This document shows, in pieces, positions 9,849 to 19,779 of a stretch of 64,000 nucleotides of DNA. Origin of the DNA: Bacteroidota bacterium (GTDB lineage: Bacteria; Bacteroidota; Bacteroidia; Chitinophagales; Chitinophagaceae). The stretch is taken from positions 41,044 through 105,043 of the forward strand of contig JAGWUV010000007.1 of the NCBI GenBank assembly GCA_028875875.1, in the 5' to 3' direction. The first letter of the stretch is position 1; every line of letters starts with the position of its first letter. Made by a program: the position numbers and the translations under genes. The notes below the pieces were generated by a model. The model did no database searches, was not told the DNA's origin, and saw nothing but the letters and a program-made list of their open reading frames with translations.

Positions 9849-10196
9849 ATGGCATTTGATGTATTACAAACAGTGGAAATCATTGAGCTCATGGAGAATT
9901 ATATTGAGCGAATTAGACCCGCCATCGAGATCAGGGATAAAATTGATATTGGTTACAGGATCGAAGGGCAATCAGTTTTCTTGTTCGAGCGAAGACCTTC
10001 CTGGAATGACCCAACAGAAATTATGGATAGCGACTATGCCAAGACCACCTATGACAAGAAAAATAAAGTATGGAAAATATATTGGATGCGGGCTAATGGA
10101 CAATGGAATACTTATCAACCATGTAAGACAGTAATACAGTTGAAAGAATTTATTAATGAGGTGGAACTTGATAAGTATCATTGTTTTAAAGGATAA
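9849..10196 (+). CDS. DUF3024-family protein
   Basis: A protein of 115 residues from ATG 9849. An earlier in-frame ATG at 9798 would add a Lys-rich tail without family similarity. The pattern IERIRP..EIRDKIDIGYRIEGQSV, then FERRPSWNDP, AKTTYDKKNKVWKIYWMRANGQW and a C-terminal DKYHCFKG, fits DUF3024, a small cytoplasmic family of unknown function found sporadically in bacteria. It stands alone after a 580-bp gap, flanked by unrelated genes, which fits a horizontally mobile gene. I make no functional prediction. Confidence 0.75.
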   Translation: MAFDVLQTVEIIELMENYIERIRPAIEIRDKIDIGYRIEGQSVFLFERRPSWNDPTEIMDSDYAKTTYDKKNKVWKIYWMRANGQWNTYQPCKTVIQLKEFINEVELDKYHCFKG

Positions 10197-10305
10197 GATT
10201 TAATTCTAATTCCTTCCAAACAAAATCTTCCCCTTATTCCTTTCTGTGTTTACTTAATCATCTTACTCGCTTTTTGTACAATCGAAAAAAATAATAAAGG
10301 CAAAT

Positions 10306-11622
10306 TCAAAAAGCGTACACCGTTACAAATAAGATACGGGTATTCATTGCAGTAGTAGTTAGGCCTGTAACCTTTCCATTGCTACCAGCAATGCCATAAG
10401 CAGCAGCGGTCATCTCTACTTCTGTTCCGAATTTAAACTTCCCCGAAATAAAATCACAACGGGGAGCTATTCTCCATAAATTATCAAGTGAATTACCGCC
10501 AATGCTGATCCCACGGGCATAACTTGCTACTGCACCACTTTTAGTTGCACCCATGTTTTGGGTATATCCTACAAATATGGCCGGAACAATTTTCTTACCG
10601 GTACCGGCAATATCAAGCCATGCTGCATTTACCCTATCCGGTTGATAGGTAATATTGCCATGCGTACCGTAAGCAAAATATCCTCCCAACATAATCATAT
10701 CATATAAATTTTGCCCGGCAACAAAACCTGTTTTAGCCACAAGTTTTTTGGTTACCAGTTTTGCATAGGTTTCAAAAGAAAGGCTATTCACTTTTGTATG
10801 CACGGAATAATATTTTTCATCCAGCGAATCTTTTAAAGCCGGCTGCAGCGATTTATAATCAAGAGCAATACCCCATAAAAAAGATTTGCTTTTATACATG
10901 AGTTGTGCATGTACATTGGGCAGTATAGCATTGTTAATATAGTTAGATGAAACAGCAGCAGCACCCAAAGCCAAGCCTGTAGCAGAACCTGCACTACTAA
11001 AAACTTCAATCTCCGAGAGTGCCGCAAGTGTTAAGCTCCATTGCGGATTGAGTTGCCTTGTAAAACGAACCTGTGGATTACGTGCAAATGCAACAAAGGG
11101 AATACCTACACTGAAGCCTTCGGTTTGCGGGAAACATTCGGGGTTTAACAAAGGATGCCAATACTGGCCGAACAACAGTTGGGATTTTCCCCAATCTAAT
11201 TTTGCATACGCATGACGCAAATGAAATACATTTTCATTGCCATTTAGATTTCCATAAAACTCTCCTTCCAATACGCCTGATGTTTTTGCACCAAATGCTT
11301 TAGGGCCGGTAATATTTGCTGCAGCACGACTGGTAATGGCCAGAATGGTTAATGAAGGGTTTGCATTGATATCATTACCATTCGCATCTTTCACTACAGG
11401 TGCAGGGTATAACAACAATTCGCCTTGTGATGCAGGTCGTGAGGAGATCACTTGCCTTGAATCAAAAAAAATGTCATTGCGTATAAAGCCGGAGAATTCA
11501 ACCTTAACTTTTGTTGAATCTGTTGTTGGCCGTATCGGATTTACCTGCGCTATTCCTTTAGTCACTGTTATGCATACAATGAAAACAAAACTTGCCTGTT
11601 TTGTACTCAATAACTTTATCAT
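10306..11622 (-). CDS. Porin-like outer-membrane beta-barrel protein
   Basis: A protein of 438 residues with a signal peptide ending near KGIAQ. The mature part shows alternating amphipathic strands, for example LEGEFYGNLNG, HLRHAYAKLDWGKSQLLFGQYWHP and PQVRFTRQLNPQWSLTLAAL, ending in a hydrophobic strand with a terminal Phe (TRILFVTVYAF), a hallmark of Bam-inserted barrels. The architecture resembles DcaP/OprO-like trimeric porins of Bacteroidota, but I cannot assign a substrate. It is monocistronic, with 345 bp of upstream sequence. Confidence 0.7.
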   Translation of the reverse strand: MIKLLSTKQASFVFIVCITVTKGIAQVNPIRPTTDSTKVKVEFSGFIRNDIFFDSRQVISSRPASQGELLLYPAPVVKDANGNDINANPSLTILAITSRAAANITGPKAFGAKTSGVLEGEFYGNLNGNENVFHLRHAYAKLDWGKSQLLFGQYWHPLLNPECFPQTEGFSVGIPFVAFARNPQVRFTRQLNPQWSLTLAALSEIEVFSSAGSATGLALGAAAVSSNYINNAILPNVHAQLMYKSKSFLWGIALDYKSLQPALKDSLDEKYYSVHTKVNSLSFETYAKLVTKKLVAKTGFVAGQNLYDMIMLGGYFAYGTHGNITYQPDRVNAAWLDIAGTGKKIVPAIFVGYTQNMGATKSGAVASYARGISIGGNSLDNLWRIAPRCDFISGKFKFGTEVEMTAAAYGIAGSNGKVTGLTTTAMNTRILFVTVYAF

Positions 11623-11967
11623 AAGTCATCTTACATTAAAAAGTGAATTGGCAAGCGATGTAAAAGTGATGCTAAAAAAAATTACATACAATGATTAATG
11701 ACATGAAAACAATAAATCTTTTTTACATAGGACTTACAGCAGCAGATGGAAAAGAAAGCCAACTATTCGAATACAATGAGCCAATTGCGGCCTTTATATT
11801 TTCTAATTAGCATAACAGTACGATGGAGGAATAAATATGTTTATTTTTATTTATTCAATCAATACCTTTTCTATAGTATAGGGGATTAGTTATTCAACTG
11901 TAAAAGCACAATATCTCTTTTATAGAAACACAAACTATCAAGTGTAATCAGCAGAGGAAAACAATAG
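11623..11967. other. Intergenic interval of about 345 bp
   Basis: A low-GC stretch between two minus-strand genes, presumably containing the promoter of the porin-like gene. One 39-codon plus-strand ORF (11691-11810) lies here, but it has no support beyond being open. No strong hairpin was noticed. Confidence 0.4.
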
Positions 11968-14400
11968 CTATTTCACTCCATAAATCTTCACATTCAAATC
12001 TTTCATCTTCAGGTTTATGGGTATTGAATCGGTATAGATCGCCAGTTCAAATACCATGTTTTTATACTTGCGGTAATCACTTAATGTGAACATATCATTG
12101 GTAGAAATACTGTTCCATTGCTGCGGAACATAATTATCACCTTTAGTGATCATAACCACGTCCCTGTTGGCCCAGTAAAGATAGTTTCTCCCGTTATTGG
12201 TACGGTCTACCAATCCCAACCGAACCGAAGGATGATGATCCACTTCCGGCGAAGGCAGGTTTACATCGGCTGCCATTTCCACATACAGAAATTTGTATTC
12301 CATCGGGATTTTAAATTCACGCATCAGGCTGGTATCATTATCGTTATCAAAGATCGTTTTAATAGCGGGGTCTGCATAATCCAGTAATAACTTCTTCTCA
12401 CCCGGTAAAATAGGTTGCTGCGCAGGAAAGAGCTTATTGTTATCACATACATACGAATTAATGATTTTGAAATTATCACGCAACGCTGTTATATGCGCTT
12501 TCATTGCTTCATCATTGCAATCTTCCAGCATAAGGCCGGGCTTCATTTTATACAGCTGGGTACCAGATAAATAGTAGTCTTTATAAATGTAATCAGAGAT
12601 CTCCCTGCTCCATTCCATAAAAGGCATGGAATGAATGTTACGGAAAGCGGTGGCAGTATCCATTACATCACCGAGCCAGTGAACCTTTTCCGGCTTATGC
12701 GGAAGGTTAAAATTTTGCATCAGCATTGCTGTAATGGTAGGTGCAAGGTTATTGTGTGAATTAACAGAATGAAATTTCCTGGCTTCCTTTAGCATGGGGG
12801 AATACACGATCAAAGGCACATGATAATCATCTATGCCGCTGGTAGAAGGAAAGGATCCGATATGATGATCGCCGGTAATAAAAAAGATCGTGTTCTTATA
12901 ATCCGGACGCTTGGCATAATCGGCAAAGAACTTCCTGAAACAATCATCCGCAAACATATACGTAACCAGTACCTTTTTGCATTCGATTAATGTTTTCTTT
13001 ATTTCCGGTGCCACGGGAACCGTCTTCATTTTTTTATCGAACAATTTTTCGTATAAAGGTTTCTGTTCAAACAAATAAGGCATGTGTGTGGTGGCGGTGT
13101 GGTAAATGTTTAAGAGCGGTACCTTGACCCTGAGAGAATCCATTACTTCAAAGCTCCTGCTGAACAATGCATCATCAGGATAGCCCATCGACCAACCTTC
13201 TTCCCCAACACCCATTTCCTTGTATTTGGAAGGATATTTAGACAGTACAAAGTCTGTTCCCTGCAAACGGATATACCCGCCCATATTATCAAAATCGGGA
13301 TTGAAGCCGATCATGAAGTTGGTCCAGTACCCATTTTGGCGAAGGATCTTAATCAACGATAAATGTTCAGGCATTACGTTCATCAATGAAAAACCTCTTT
13401 TACCATAAGGTAAAGACCCTGATATCGCAGGATGAGCAGCAAAGGTTCCGGGAGCCGTACTTAAAAAATTATCCCAATAGAGACTGTGTTTTGAAAGAGA
13501 ATCGAGAAAAGGCGTAAAGCTGCTGGCATAAGCACCTTCACCACTGAAATCTCTCGATAAACCTTCCACCACCAGGATCACAATATTGGGTGGCGTATTA
13601 TTGAAATGAAAAAAGTTCCCCAACACATCTTTATCAGTATTCTCATGCAGTAAGGGATATTCTTTACTAATAAAATCAAAAGGCTGGTTGGCCTGGTAAA
13701 AATCTATCTGCTTAACCAATGCTTCTTTACTCAGTTTAGAAGCATTGAACTGATCCCTGTTCATAAAATACTGGTAGGTATCCTGCAACCAGAAATTGAA
13801 TTTATTACATACCATGTAATAGCTGGCCGGCTGATCGAACCACTGTTCAGCGGGTTCGGAAAACTTAACAAACGATAAGGATAATATTGATATACCTGTG
13901 AGCACCATTACCCAGGTATGCGGTACTACTACTTTGCGAAATAGTTTGTAATACAATAAAAAATAGAGGCCTATAAAAATGATGAAGGGAATATATAACG
14001 AGAATCCGCTGGTCATCATTTGCCGGGTAGTTAAAATAGATTCACCCATGTTGCGTGTAAAAAATTCATGATCGAAAGGTGTATTTCGCTCAGAAAAAAC
14101 CACGATAAGCCCGAGGTAAACAATGATCAGCAAAACATTGATGGCATGCAGGAAATAAACAGGTAGTTTCTTGTGAATGCGATACAGGAGGTAAGCCGGT
14201 ATGCTAAAAAGGATGCTGTAGATGAGGCAAGTCCATATATCATACAACACCCCTGCCATTTCAAAACGATAGGTATGATTAATAAAGTATTTAGAAGCTA
14301 TAACATGGTACTCGTAACATCTTATTAAACAAAAAGAAACTGCAAAACACAATACTATCTTGTAATATTGCTGAAGAAAAGCTTTGATAGAAAAAGGCAT
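11968..14400 (-). CDS. LTA-synthase-like membrane sulfatase (alkaline phosphatase superfamily)
   Basis: A protein of 810 residues. About five hydrophobic segments in the first 185 residues anchor a large periplasmic catalytic domain. The metal-site motifs of LtaS-type phosphoglycerol transferases are visible: VVEGLSRD (metal-ligand Glu), STAPGTFAAHP (nucleophile Thr) and ITGDHHIG (Asp-His). Members transfer phosphoglycerol or phosphoethanolamine head groups from phospholipids to glycans or lipids at the outer face of the inner membrane. A C-terminal module of about 200 residues after the catalytic fold is unassigned. The gene is divergent from the GH18-CE4-GT2 fusion, with 110 bp between start codons, so the two could share regulation and act on the same envelope glycan; this is an inference. 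Confidence 0.85.
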   Translation of the reverse strand: MPFSIKAFLQQYYKIVLCFAVSFCLIRCYEYHVIASKYFINHTYRFEMAGVLYDIWTCLIYSILFSIPAYLLYRIHKKLPVYFLHAINVLLIIVYLGLIVVFSERNTPFDHEFFTRNMGESILTTRQMMTSGFSLYIPFIIFIGLYFLLYYKLFRKVVVPHTWVMVLTGISILSLSFVKFSEPAEQWFDQPASYYMVCNKFNFWLQDTYQYFMNRDQFNASKLSKEALVKQIDFYQANQPFDFISKEYPLLHENTDKDVLGNFFHFNNTPPNIVILVVEGLSRDFSGEGAYASSFTPFLDSLSKHSLYWDNFLSTAPGTFAAHPAISGSLPYGKRGFSLMNVMPEHLSLIKILRQNGYWTNFMIGFNPDFDNMGGYIRLQGTDFVLSKYPSKYKEMGVGEEGWSMGYPDDALFSRSFEVMDSLRVKVPLLNIYHTATTHMPYLFEQKPLYEKLFDKKMKTVPVAPEIKKTLIECKKVLVTYMFADDCFRKFFADYAKRPDYKNTIFFITGDHHIGSFPSTSGIDDYHVPLIVYSPMLKEARKFHSVNSHNNLAPTITAMLMQNFNLPHKPEKVHWLGDVMDTATAFRNIHSMPFMEWSREISDYIYKDYYLSGTQLYKMKPGLMLEDCNDEAMKAHITALRDNFKIINSYVCDNNKLFPAQQPILPGEKKLLLDYADPAIKTIFDNDNDTSLMREFKIPMEYKFLYVEMAADVNLPSPEVDHHPSVRLGLVDRTNNGRNYLYWANRDVVMITKGDNYVPQQWNSISTNDMFTLSDYRKYKNMVFELAIYTDSIPINLKMKDLNVKIYGVK

Positions 14401-14510
14401 CCGTAATAGTGAGTTTTTGCAAAGTTAATTTTTTATTATTTTTTAGCCCTGATTTAAACATGAGCACCATTTTTGATGATTGCTGGGCGCTCGTTTTTTA
14501 AGGATTTATA

Positions 14511-17500
14511 ATGGTTAACCAGTCACAGATATTTCAAACCCAGTCAGAAACCCGTTGGCAGCGCTTTAAATGGTCGTTCAGGATAATTATATTTCTCAGC
14601 GTAATTGCCTTAACCGTTTTATTCATAACCCTCAAAACACTTTGGGAACCAGACATTCCGTTGGGTGAAAGGGCAATGAAAAAGGTATTAACAGGGGCTA
14701 TTCCACCCTACCGCCAAAGTAATCTTGCCAGAGAATACAGAGGCTTCAGAAAAGCTATAGATAACAGATGGGCAAAAGGATTAGGCTGTGGCCAAATGAG
14801 CAATACGCTCAATCTGTCTACATCACCACTTTTTAGTGACAGCCTGGGCATAAGAGCTGCTTTTTATGTAGCCTGGGACCCGCAATCATTCACTTCTCTT
14901 GAAAAAAATATCTCCAAAATAAACCTGGTATTCCCGGAGTGGTTTTTATTAGACCCAACGGCTGATACGCTTTACACTACGATTGACAAAAAAGCCCTGC
15001 AATTCATGCAAAAGGCCGGTGTTAAGATCATGCCCATTCTTTCCAATAATTACCAGTCTGTTTTTCGCGGCGATGTTACCCATCGCATTTTACACAATAA
15101 GGCAAAAAAAGAAAGGCTTATCAACGATATTGTAAGGCTGCTTACCCAATACAATTTTGCAGGTATTAATATCGATTGGGAAGAATTAACAGAAACATCC
15201 AACGAACCTTTCACCCAATTCCAGAAAGAACTTTACGAAAAACTACATGCCCAAAACCTGCTGGTAACACAGGATGTGATGCCTTTTAATGAAGATTATG
15301 ATTATAAAGCATTAACCCATTATAATGATTATCTCGTTCTCATGGCTTATGATGAGCACCATGATGAAAGTAAACCCGGTCCTATCTGCTCGCAGAAATG
15401 GATAGAAGCGGCAGTGGATAATATGGCCAAGGATGTTCCCCCCGAAAAAATAATCCTGGGTATGGCCAGTTATGGATACGATTGGCAGCTGCATGCCAAA
15501 AAAGCCGAAACCATCACTTACCAGGAAGCATTGGTAAATGCAAGGGAAAGTGATGCCGTTGTTGACTTTGATAACGATACCTATAACCTGCATTACCAGT
15601 ATTACGATAGCAACGACTCTTTACATGAAGTGCATTTTACTGATGCCGCCACCAATTTTAATACACTCCGCTTTGCCACAGAATATAACCTGGCGGGAAC
15701 TGCTTTGTGGCGTTTAGGTAGCGAGGATAGCAGGGTTTGGGACTTTTACAATAAACCCATGACCAAAAGGGCTTTACGGCACGATTTTAACTTTGAAGAT
15801 TTTAATAGTGTAGAAGCCGGTTTTGAACCTGATTATATCGGCGAAGGAGAAATTCTCGATATTGTTTCCACACCAAAACCCGGTCGTATCAGGGCTGAGA
15901 TCGATGACCAGGCCTGGCTGATCAGTGAAGAATATTACGATACACTCCCGTCTACGTATGTGATCAGGAAATGGGGTAAAACGGATAAAAAGAAAGTAGT
16001 ACTCACTTTTGATGATGGACCGGATCCAAAATACACACCGCAGATTTTAGATACACTGGCAGCCTATCATGTACCAGCCGCTTTTTTCCTCGTAGGCATA
16101 CAGGCAGAAAATAATATACCGCTGGTGAAAAGAATTTTGCGGGAAGGGCATGAAATAGGCAACCATACATTCACGCATCCGAACATGGCGGAAGTAAGTA
16201 CCAAAAGAGCCTTGCTTGAAATGGATGCCACGCGGCTTTTGATAGAATGTATCACAGGCAGAAGTACCATCATGTTCAGGGCACCTTTCAATGCAGACAG
16301 TGAGCCCGGTAAAAATGAAGAACTCATACCCGTTGCTTTAAGCAGAACCAAAAATTATATCACCGTAGGAGAAAGTATCGATCCGGAAGACTGGCAAAAA
16401 GGAGAGATACCCGGCTTTAATGCCGATACCATCTTTGACCGTGTAGTGAGCATTTACAATAAAAGAATGAGAGAATCTACGGATACGAATGATATTAACG
16501 GAAGCATCATTCTGTTGCATGATGCAGGTGGCGATAGAAGAGAAACCGTAAAAGCCACAGGCAGGATCATTCGTTTCTTCCAAAGCAAAGGCTACGAGTT
16601 TACTACCGTTGCCAACCTCCTGGGTAAAAAACCCGATGATGTAATGCCCCCTGTTCCCAAAGGAAGCGGCTATGCTTTATTACAATTTAACTATGTACTG
16701 GCAGAGATAGGTTCTGTAAGCGGCCATTTCATCTATGCCCTTTTCCTGGTTTTTTTAACACTAAGTGCCATCCGCATCTTCGTATTGGGCTTTCTTGCCA
16801 TCAAGCAGAAACGCAAAGAAAAACTATTGAATACAGCAGAAGATGTTCTCACTGCCAATCATCCCCTGGTATCTATTATTGTACCGGCTTATAATGAAGA
16901 AGTGAATGCTGTTAGTTCTATGCAGAATTTATTAAAATGCGATTACCCTTCTTTCGAAATCATCTTTGTAGATGATGGAAGCAAGGATAAAACATACGAC
17001 AACATATTTGAAGCTTTTAAAAATGAGCCGAAAGTAAAAGTGTTTACCAAACCCAATGGCGGTAAGGCTTCAGCACTTAACTATGGTATTATGCAAAGCA
17101 AGGCAGATTATGTAGTTTGTATAGATGCAGATACCAAGTTAGCACCGGATGCAGTAAGGATGCTGATGATGAATTTCAGGGATGAGCAGGTAGGGGCCGT
17201 TGCAGGTGTTGTAAAAGTGGGTAATGAAGTTAACATGCTCACCAAATGGCAAAGTATAGAGTATACAACCAGCCAGAATTTCGACCGCAAAGGATTTGCC
17301 TATGCAAATGCCATTACTGTAGTACCCGGTGCCATTGGCGCATTTCGTAAAGAAGCATTGGAAAAGGCCGGTGGTTTTACAACAGATACGCTGGCTGAAG
17401 ATTGTGATATTACCATTCGCATTTTAAGAGCAGGCTACATTGTGGCCAACGAACCCAAGGCTTATGCATATACAGAGGTGCCCGAATCACTGAAACAATT

Positions 17501-17942
17501 TTTCAAACAACGCTTCCGTTGGAGCTTCGGCGTGATGCAAACCTTCTGGAAACATAAGGATACACTCTTCGTTTCAGCCTATAAAAACCTGGGATGGGTA
17601 GCCATGCCGGATATTTTGCTGTTCAAATATGTGATCCCTTTCTTTTCCCCTTTAGGTGATCTACTCATGATTTTTGGTCTCCTCACAGAAAACCGCGGTA
17701 AAATATTTCTTTATTACCTCGTGTTCCTGCTCGTGGATTCCCTCATCGCCGGGCTGGCATTTCTATTCGAAAAAGAAAAGCCCTGGAAATTGGTATGGCT
17801 TATCCCGCAACGCTTAATTTACCGTTGGCTGATGATCGCTGTTCTGTTCAAAGCATTCAGAAGAGCGCTCAAGGGAGAATTACAGCATTGGGGTGTATTG
17901 AAAAGAACAGGGAACGTGAAAGATGTGGCTGCCATTTCGTAA
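14511..17942 (+). CDS. GH18-CE4-GT2 fusion: putative polysaccharide hydrolase, deacetylase and synthase
   Basis: A single 1143-residue membrane protein with three enzyme modules. After an N-terminal membrane segment (about 24-42) comes a GH18-like domain (about 100-440) with the catalytic motif GINIDWEE, E224 being the expected acid; the Asn-for-Asp pattern resembles YaaH/SleL-type peptidoglycan hydrolases. A NodB/CE4 deacetylase follows (about 490-700) with TFDDGPDP, the HEIGNHTFTHPNM metal His pair and RAPFN. After a membrane segment (about 725-765) comes a processive GT2 domain (about 785-1000) with DDGSKDKT, DADTK, AEDCD and QRFRWSFG, then C-terminal membrane helices. Together they suggest synthesis, partial deacetylation and trimming of a beta-linked N-acetylglucosamine polymer, functionally recalling PgaB and PgaC in one chain. 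The substrate is inferred. Confidence 0.9.
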   Translation: MVNQSQIFQTQSETRWQRFKWSFRIIIFLSVIALTVLFITLKTLWEPDIPLGERAMKKVLTGAIPPYRQSNLAREYRGFRKAIDNRWAKGLGCGQMSNTLNLSTSPLFSDSLGIRAAFYVAWDPQSFTSLEKNISKINLVFPEWFLLDPTADTLYTTIDKKALQFMQKAGVKIMPILSNNYQSVFRGDVTHRILHNKAKKERLINDIVRLLTQYNFAGINIDWEELTETSNEPFTQFQKELYEKLHAQNLLVTQDVMPFNEDYDYKALTHYNDYLVLMAYDEHHDESKPGPICSQKWIEAAVDNMAKDVPPEKIILGMASYGYDWQLHAKKAETITYQEALVNARESDAVVDFDNDTYNLHYQYYDSNDSLHEVHFTDAATNFNTLRFATEYNLAGTALWRLGSEDSRVWDFYNKPMTKRALRHDFNFEDFNSVEAGFEPDYIGEGEILDIVSTPKPGRIRAEIDDQAWLISEEYYDTLPSTYVIRKWGKTDKKKVVLTFDDGPDPKYTPQILDTLAAYHVPAAFFLVGIQAENNIPLVKRILREGHEIGNHTFTHPNMAEVSTKRALLEMDATRLLIECITGRSTIMFRAPFNADSEPGKNEELIPVALSRTKNYITVGESIDPEDWQKGEIPGFNADTIFDRVVSIYNKRMRESTDTNDINGSIILLHDAGGDRRETVKATGRIIRFFQSKGYEFTTVANLLGKKPDDVMPPVPKGSGYALLQFNYVLAEIGSVSGHFIYALFLVFLTLSAIRIFVLGFLAIKQKRKEKLLNTAEDVLTANHPLVSIIVPAYNEEVNAVSSMQNLLKCDYPSFEIIFVDDGSKDKTYDNIFEAFKNEPKVKVFTKPNGGKASALNYGIMQSKADYVVCIDADTKLAPDAVRMLMMNFRDEQVGAVAGVVKVGNEVNMLTKWQSIEYTTSQNFDRKGFAYANAITVVPGAIGAFRKEALEKAGGFTTDTLAEDCDITIRILRAGYIVANEPKAYAYTEVPESLKQFFKQRFRWSFGVMQTFWKHKDTLFVSAYKNLGWVAMPDILLFKYVIPFFSPLGDLLMIFGLLTENRGKIFLYYLVFLLVDSLIAGLAFLFEKEKPWKLVWLIPQRLIYRWLMIAVLFKAFRRALKGELQHWGVLKRTGNVKDVAAIS

Positions 17943-18013
17943 AGAAGCTTTATAAAATCAAGGCTTCTTAGGTTCAATTTCCCTTACTTTGCAGCAATTT
18001 TAATGAAGGTATA

Positions 18014-18976
18014 ATGAAACTTAAAGACATCCAGGTATTAAACGAAAAAGAAACCCGTGGCGGTTTTGGTGAAGGGATCTACGAAATTGGTAAGGCCAAC
18101 GAAAATGTGGTGGTACTTACCGCCGACCTCGCCGGTTCGTTTAAGTTAGGCCCTTATATTAAAAATATCCCGGAACGTTTTATCCAGTGTGGTATTGCTG
18201 AAGCAAATATGATGGGTATTGCAGCGGGTTTAACCATTGGCGGTAAGATTCCTTATACAACCACATTTGCCAATTTTAGTACAGGCCGTGTGTACGATCA
18301 GATCCGCCAGAGTATTGCCTATAGTAATAAAAATGTGAAGATCTGTGCATCACATGCCGGTTTAACATTGGGTGAAGATGGCGCTACACACCAGATCCTG
18401 GAAGATATAGGGATGATGAAAATGTTGCCCGGGATGACGGTGGTGGTTCCTTGCGATTTTAATCAAACCAAGGCGGCAACCATGGCCATTGCTTCTTATG
18501 AAGGCCCGGTTTACCTGCGTTTCGGAAGGCCCAAATGGCCCAACTTCACCAAAGAAGACGGCAGCGATTTTGTGATCGGTAAAGCCCAGCAAATGAGTGA
18601 AGGAACTGATGTTTCTATTTTTGCCTGCGGGCATATGGTTTGGAAAGCCATTGAAGCCGGTAAGATATTAGAAGAAAAAGGTATCAGTGTTGAGTTGATC
18701 AATATCCATACGATTAAACCATTGGATGTTGAAGCAGTGGTAAAATCAATCAGCAAAACCAAATGTGCCGTTACGGTTGAAGAACATAACATTATTGGTG
18801 GATTAGGCGATTGCATTGCACAGGTGGCAGCGAAACATTGCCCTGTACCTATTGAATTCATTGGTACAAATGATACATTCGGTGAAAGCGGTAAACCCAA
18901 TGAACTTTTGAAGAAATACGGTTTAGATACACCTAACGTAATTGAGGCTGTAGAAAAAGTAATGAAGAGAAAATAA
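18014..18976 (+). CDS. Transketolase C-terminal subunit
   Basis: A 320-residue protein equal to the C-terminal half of transketolase (pyrimidine-binding and C-terminal domains), as in the split transketolases common in Bacteroidota. Visible features are CGIAEANMMGIAAGL with the Glu that activates thiamine diphosphate, ASHAGLTLGEDGATHQ, and the C-terminal VEEHNIIGGLGD. It must pair with an N-terminal subunit carrying the TPP-diphosphate site, which is not in this window. The enzyme works in the non-oxidative pentose phosphate pathway. The gene starts 71 bp after the GT2 fusion and is closed by a strong terminator. Confidence 0.92.
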   Translation: MKLKDIQVLNEKETRGGFGEGIYEIGKANENVVVLTADLAGSFKLGPYIKNIPERFIQCGIAEANMMGIAAGLTIGGKIPYTTTFANFSTGRVYDQIRQSIAYSNKNVKICASHAGLTLGEDGATHQILEDIGMMKMLPGMTVVVPCDFNQTKAATMAIASYEGPVYLRFGRPKWPNFTKEDGSDFVIGKAQQMSEGTDVSIFACGHMVWKAIEAGKILEEKGISVELINIHTIKPLDVEAVVKSISKTKCAVTVEEHNIIGGLGDCIAQVAAKHCPVPIEFIGTNDTFGESGKPNELLKKYGLDTPNVIEAVEKVMKRK

Positions 18977-18994
18977 ATATCATTTTTTAGCGAT

Positions 18995-19027
18995 AAAAAA
19001 AGCAACCTTTTCCGGGTTGCTTTTTTA
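18995..19027. terminator. Intrinsic terminator between the transketolase half and pdxH
   Basis: GCAACC (19002-19007) pairs with GGTTGC (19015-19020), flanked by an A-run on the left and a T-run on the right. It can serve both convergent genes. Confidence 0.85.
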
Positions 19028-19044
19028 TTTGTGCATCAATAATT

Positions 19045-19689
19045 TTAAGGGGCCAGGCGTTCCAGCTTCCATTGGCCATCCGCCTGAAGGCTGTACAATA
19101 ACCGATCGTGCATACGACTACTCCGGCCTTGCCAAAATTCTATCTTCTGAGGCTTTACCAAATAGCCGCCCCAGTGTGGGGGACGTGGGATATTGCCATT
19201 GTCAAATTGTTGCTCATACCTGGCATAGTTATCTTCAATTACTTGCCTGCTCTCAATTACCGTGCTTTGTGGTGAGGACCATGCTCCTAACCTGCTACCG
19301 GCTGGGCGTGATTGGAAATAATCGTCGCTATCTTTTGCCCCAATCTTTTCAATAGTGCCACTGATACGTATCTGGCGTTCCAGTTCCTTCCAGAAAAATA
19401 ATAAAGCCACTTGCGGATTATCTGCTATCTCATTTCCTTTAGCGCTTTGGTAATTGGTAAAAAATATGAAGCCGCGTTCATCAAATCCTTTCAATAAGAT
19501 AATTCTTGCCGCCGGAACTCCTTCTTTCGTTGCTGTGGCTACCGTCATTGCATTCACTTCATCAATCTCACTTTTAATGGCATCCTCCCACCACCTGGCA
19601 AACTGCTCGATAGGGTTTGCGGCAACATCTGCTTCATTCAAAGATTGCAGTATATAATCCTTCCTGATATCCGCGATAGATCTGTTCAT
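19045..19689 (-). CDS. pdxH: Pyridoxamine 5'-phosphate oxidase
   Basis: A 214-residue FMN enzyme that oxidises pyridoxamine or pyridoxine phosphate to pyridoxal phosphate, the last step of B6 salvage. Family signatures: NAMTVATATKEGVPAARIILLKG, FFTNYQSAKG, the RQIRISG region, SRPAGSRLGAWSS and the C-terminal EFWQGRSSRMHDR. I chose the ATG at 19689 because the extension to 19749 is unlike the family and would overlap the terminator region upstream. A terminator separates it from the efflux operon on the same strand. Confidence 0.95.
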   Translation of the reverse strand: MNRSIADIRKDYILQSLNEADVAANPIEQFARWWEDAIKSEIDEVNAMTVATATKEGVPAARIILLKGFDERGFIFFTNYQSAKGNEIADNPQVALLFFWKELERQIRISGTIEKIGAKDSDDYFQSRPAGSRLGAWSSPQSTVIESRQVIEDNYARYEQQFDNGNIPRPPHWGGYLVKPQKIEFWQGRSSRMHDRLLYSLQADGQWKLERLAP

Positions 19690-19750
19690 AGTATAATTTT
19701 CAAAACAAAAGTATTGTTCTAACAAAGAATAAGGCCTGATGTTTATCACA

Positions 19751-19774
19751 AAAAAAGCAGCTTTTCAGCTGCTT
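19751..19774 (-). terminator. Intrinsic terminator at the end of the RND operon
   Basis: AAGCAGCT (19755-19762) pairs with AGCTGCTT (19767-19774) around a TTTC loop. On the minus strand it continues into a T-run. It lies directly after the RND pump stop codon. Confidence 0.8.
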
Positions 19775-19779
19775 CCTTT

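Noticed and set aside
11691..11810. 39-codon plus-strand ORF
   Set aside because: It is open but has no promoter, no start context and no family resemblance; such ORFs are expected by chance in low-GC sequence.
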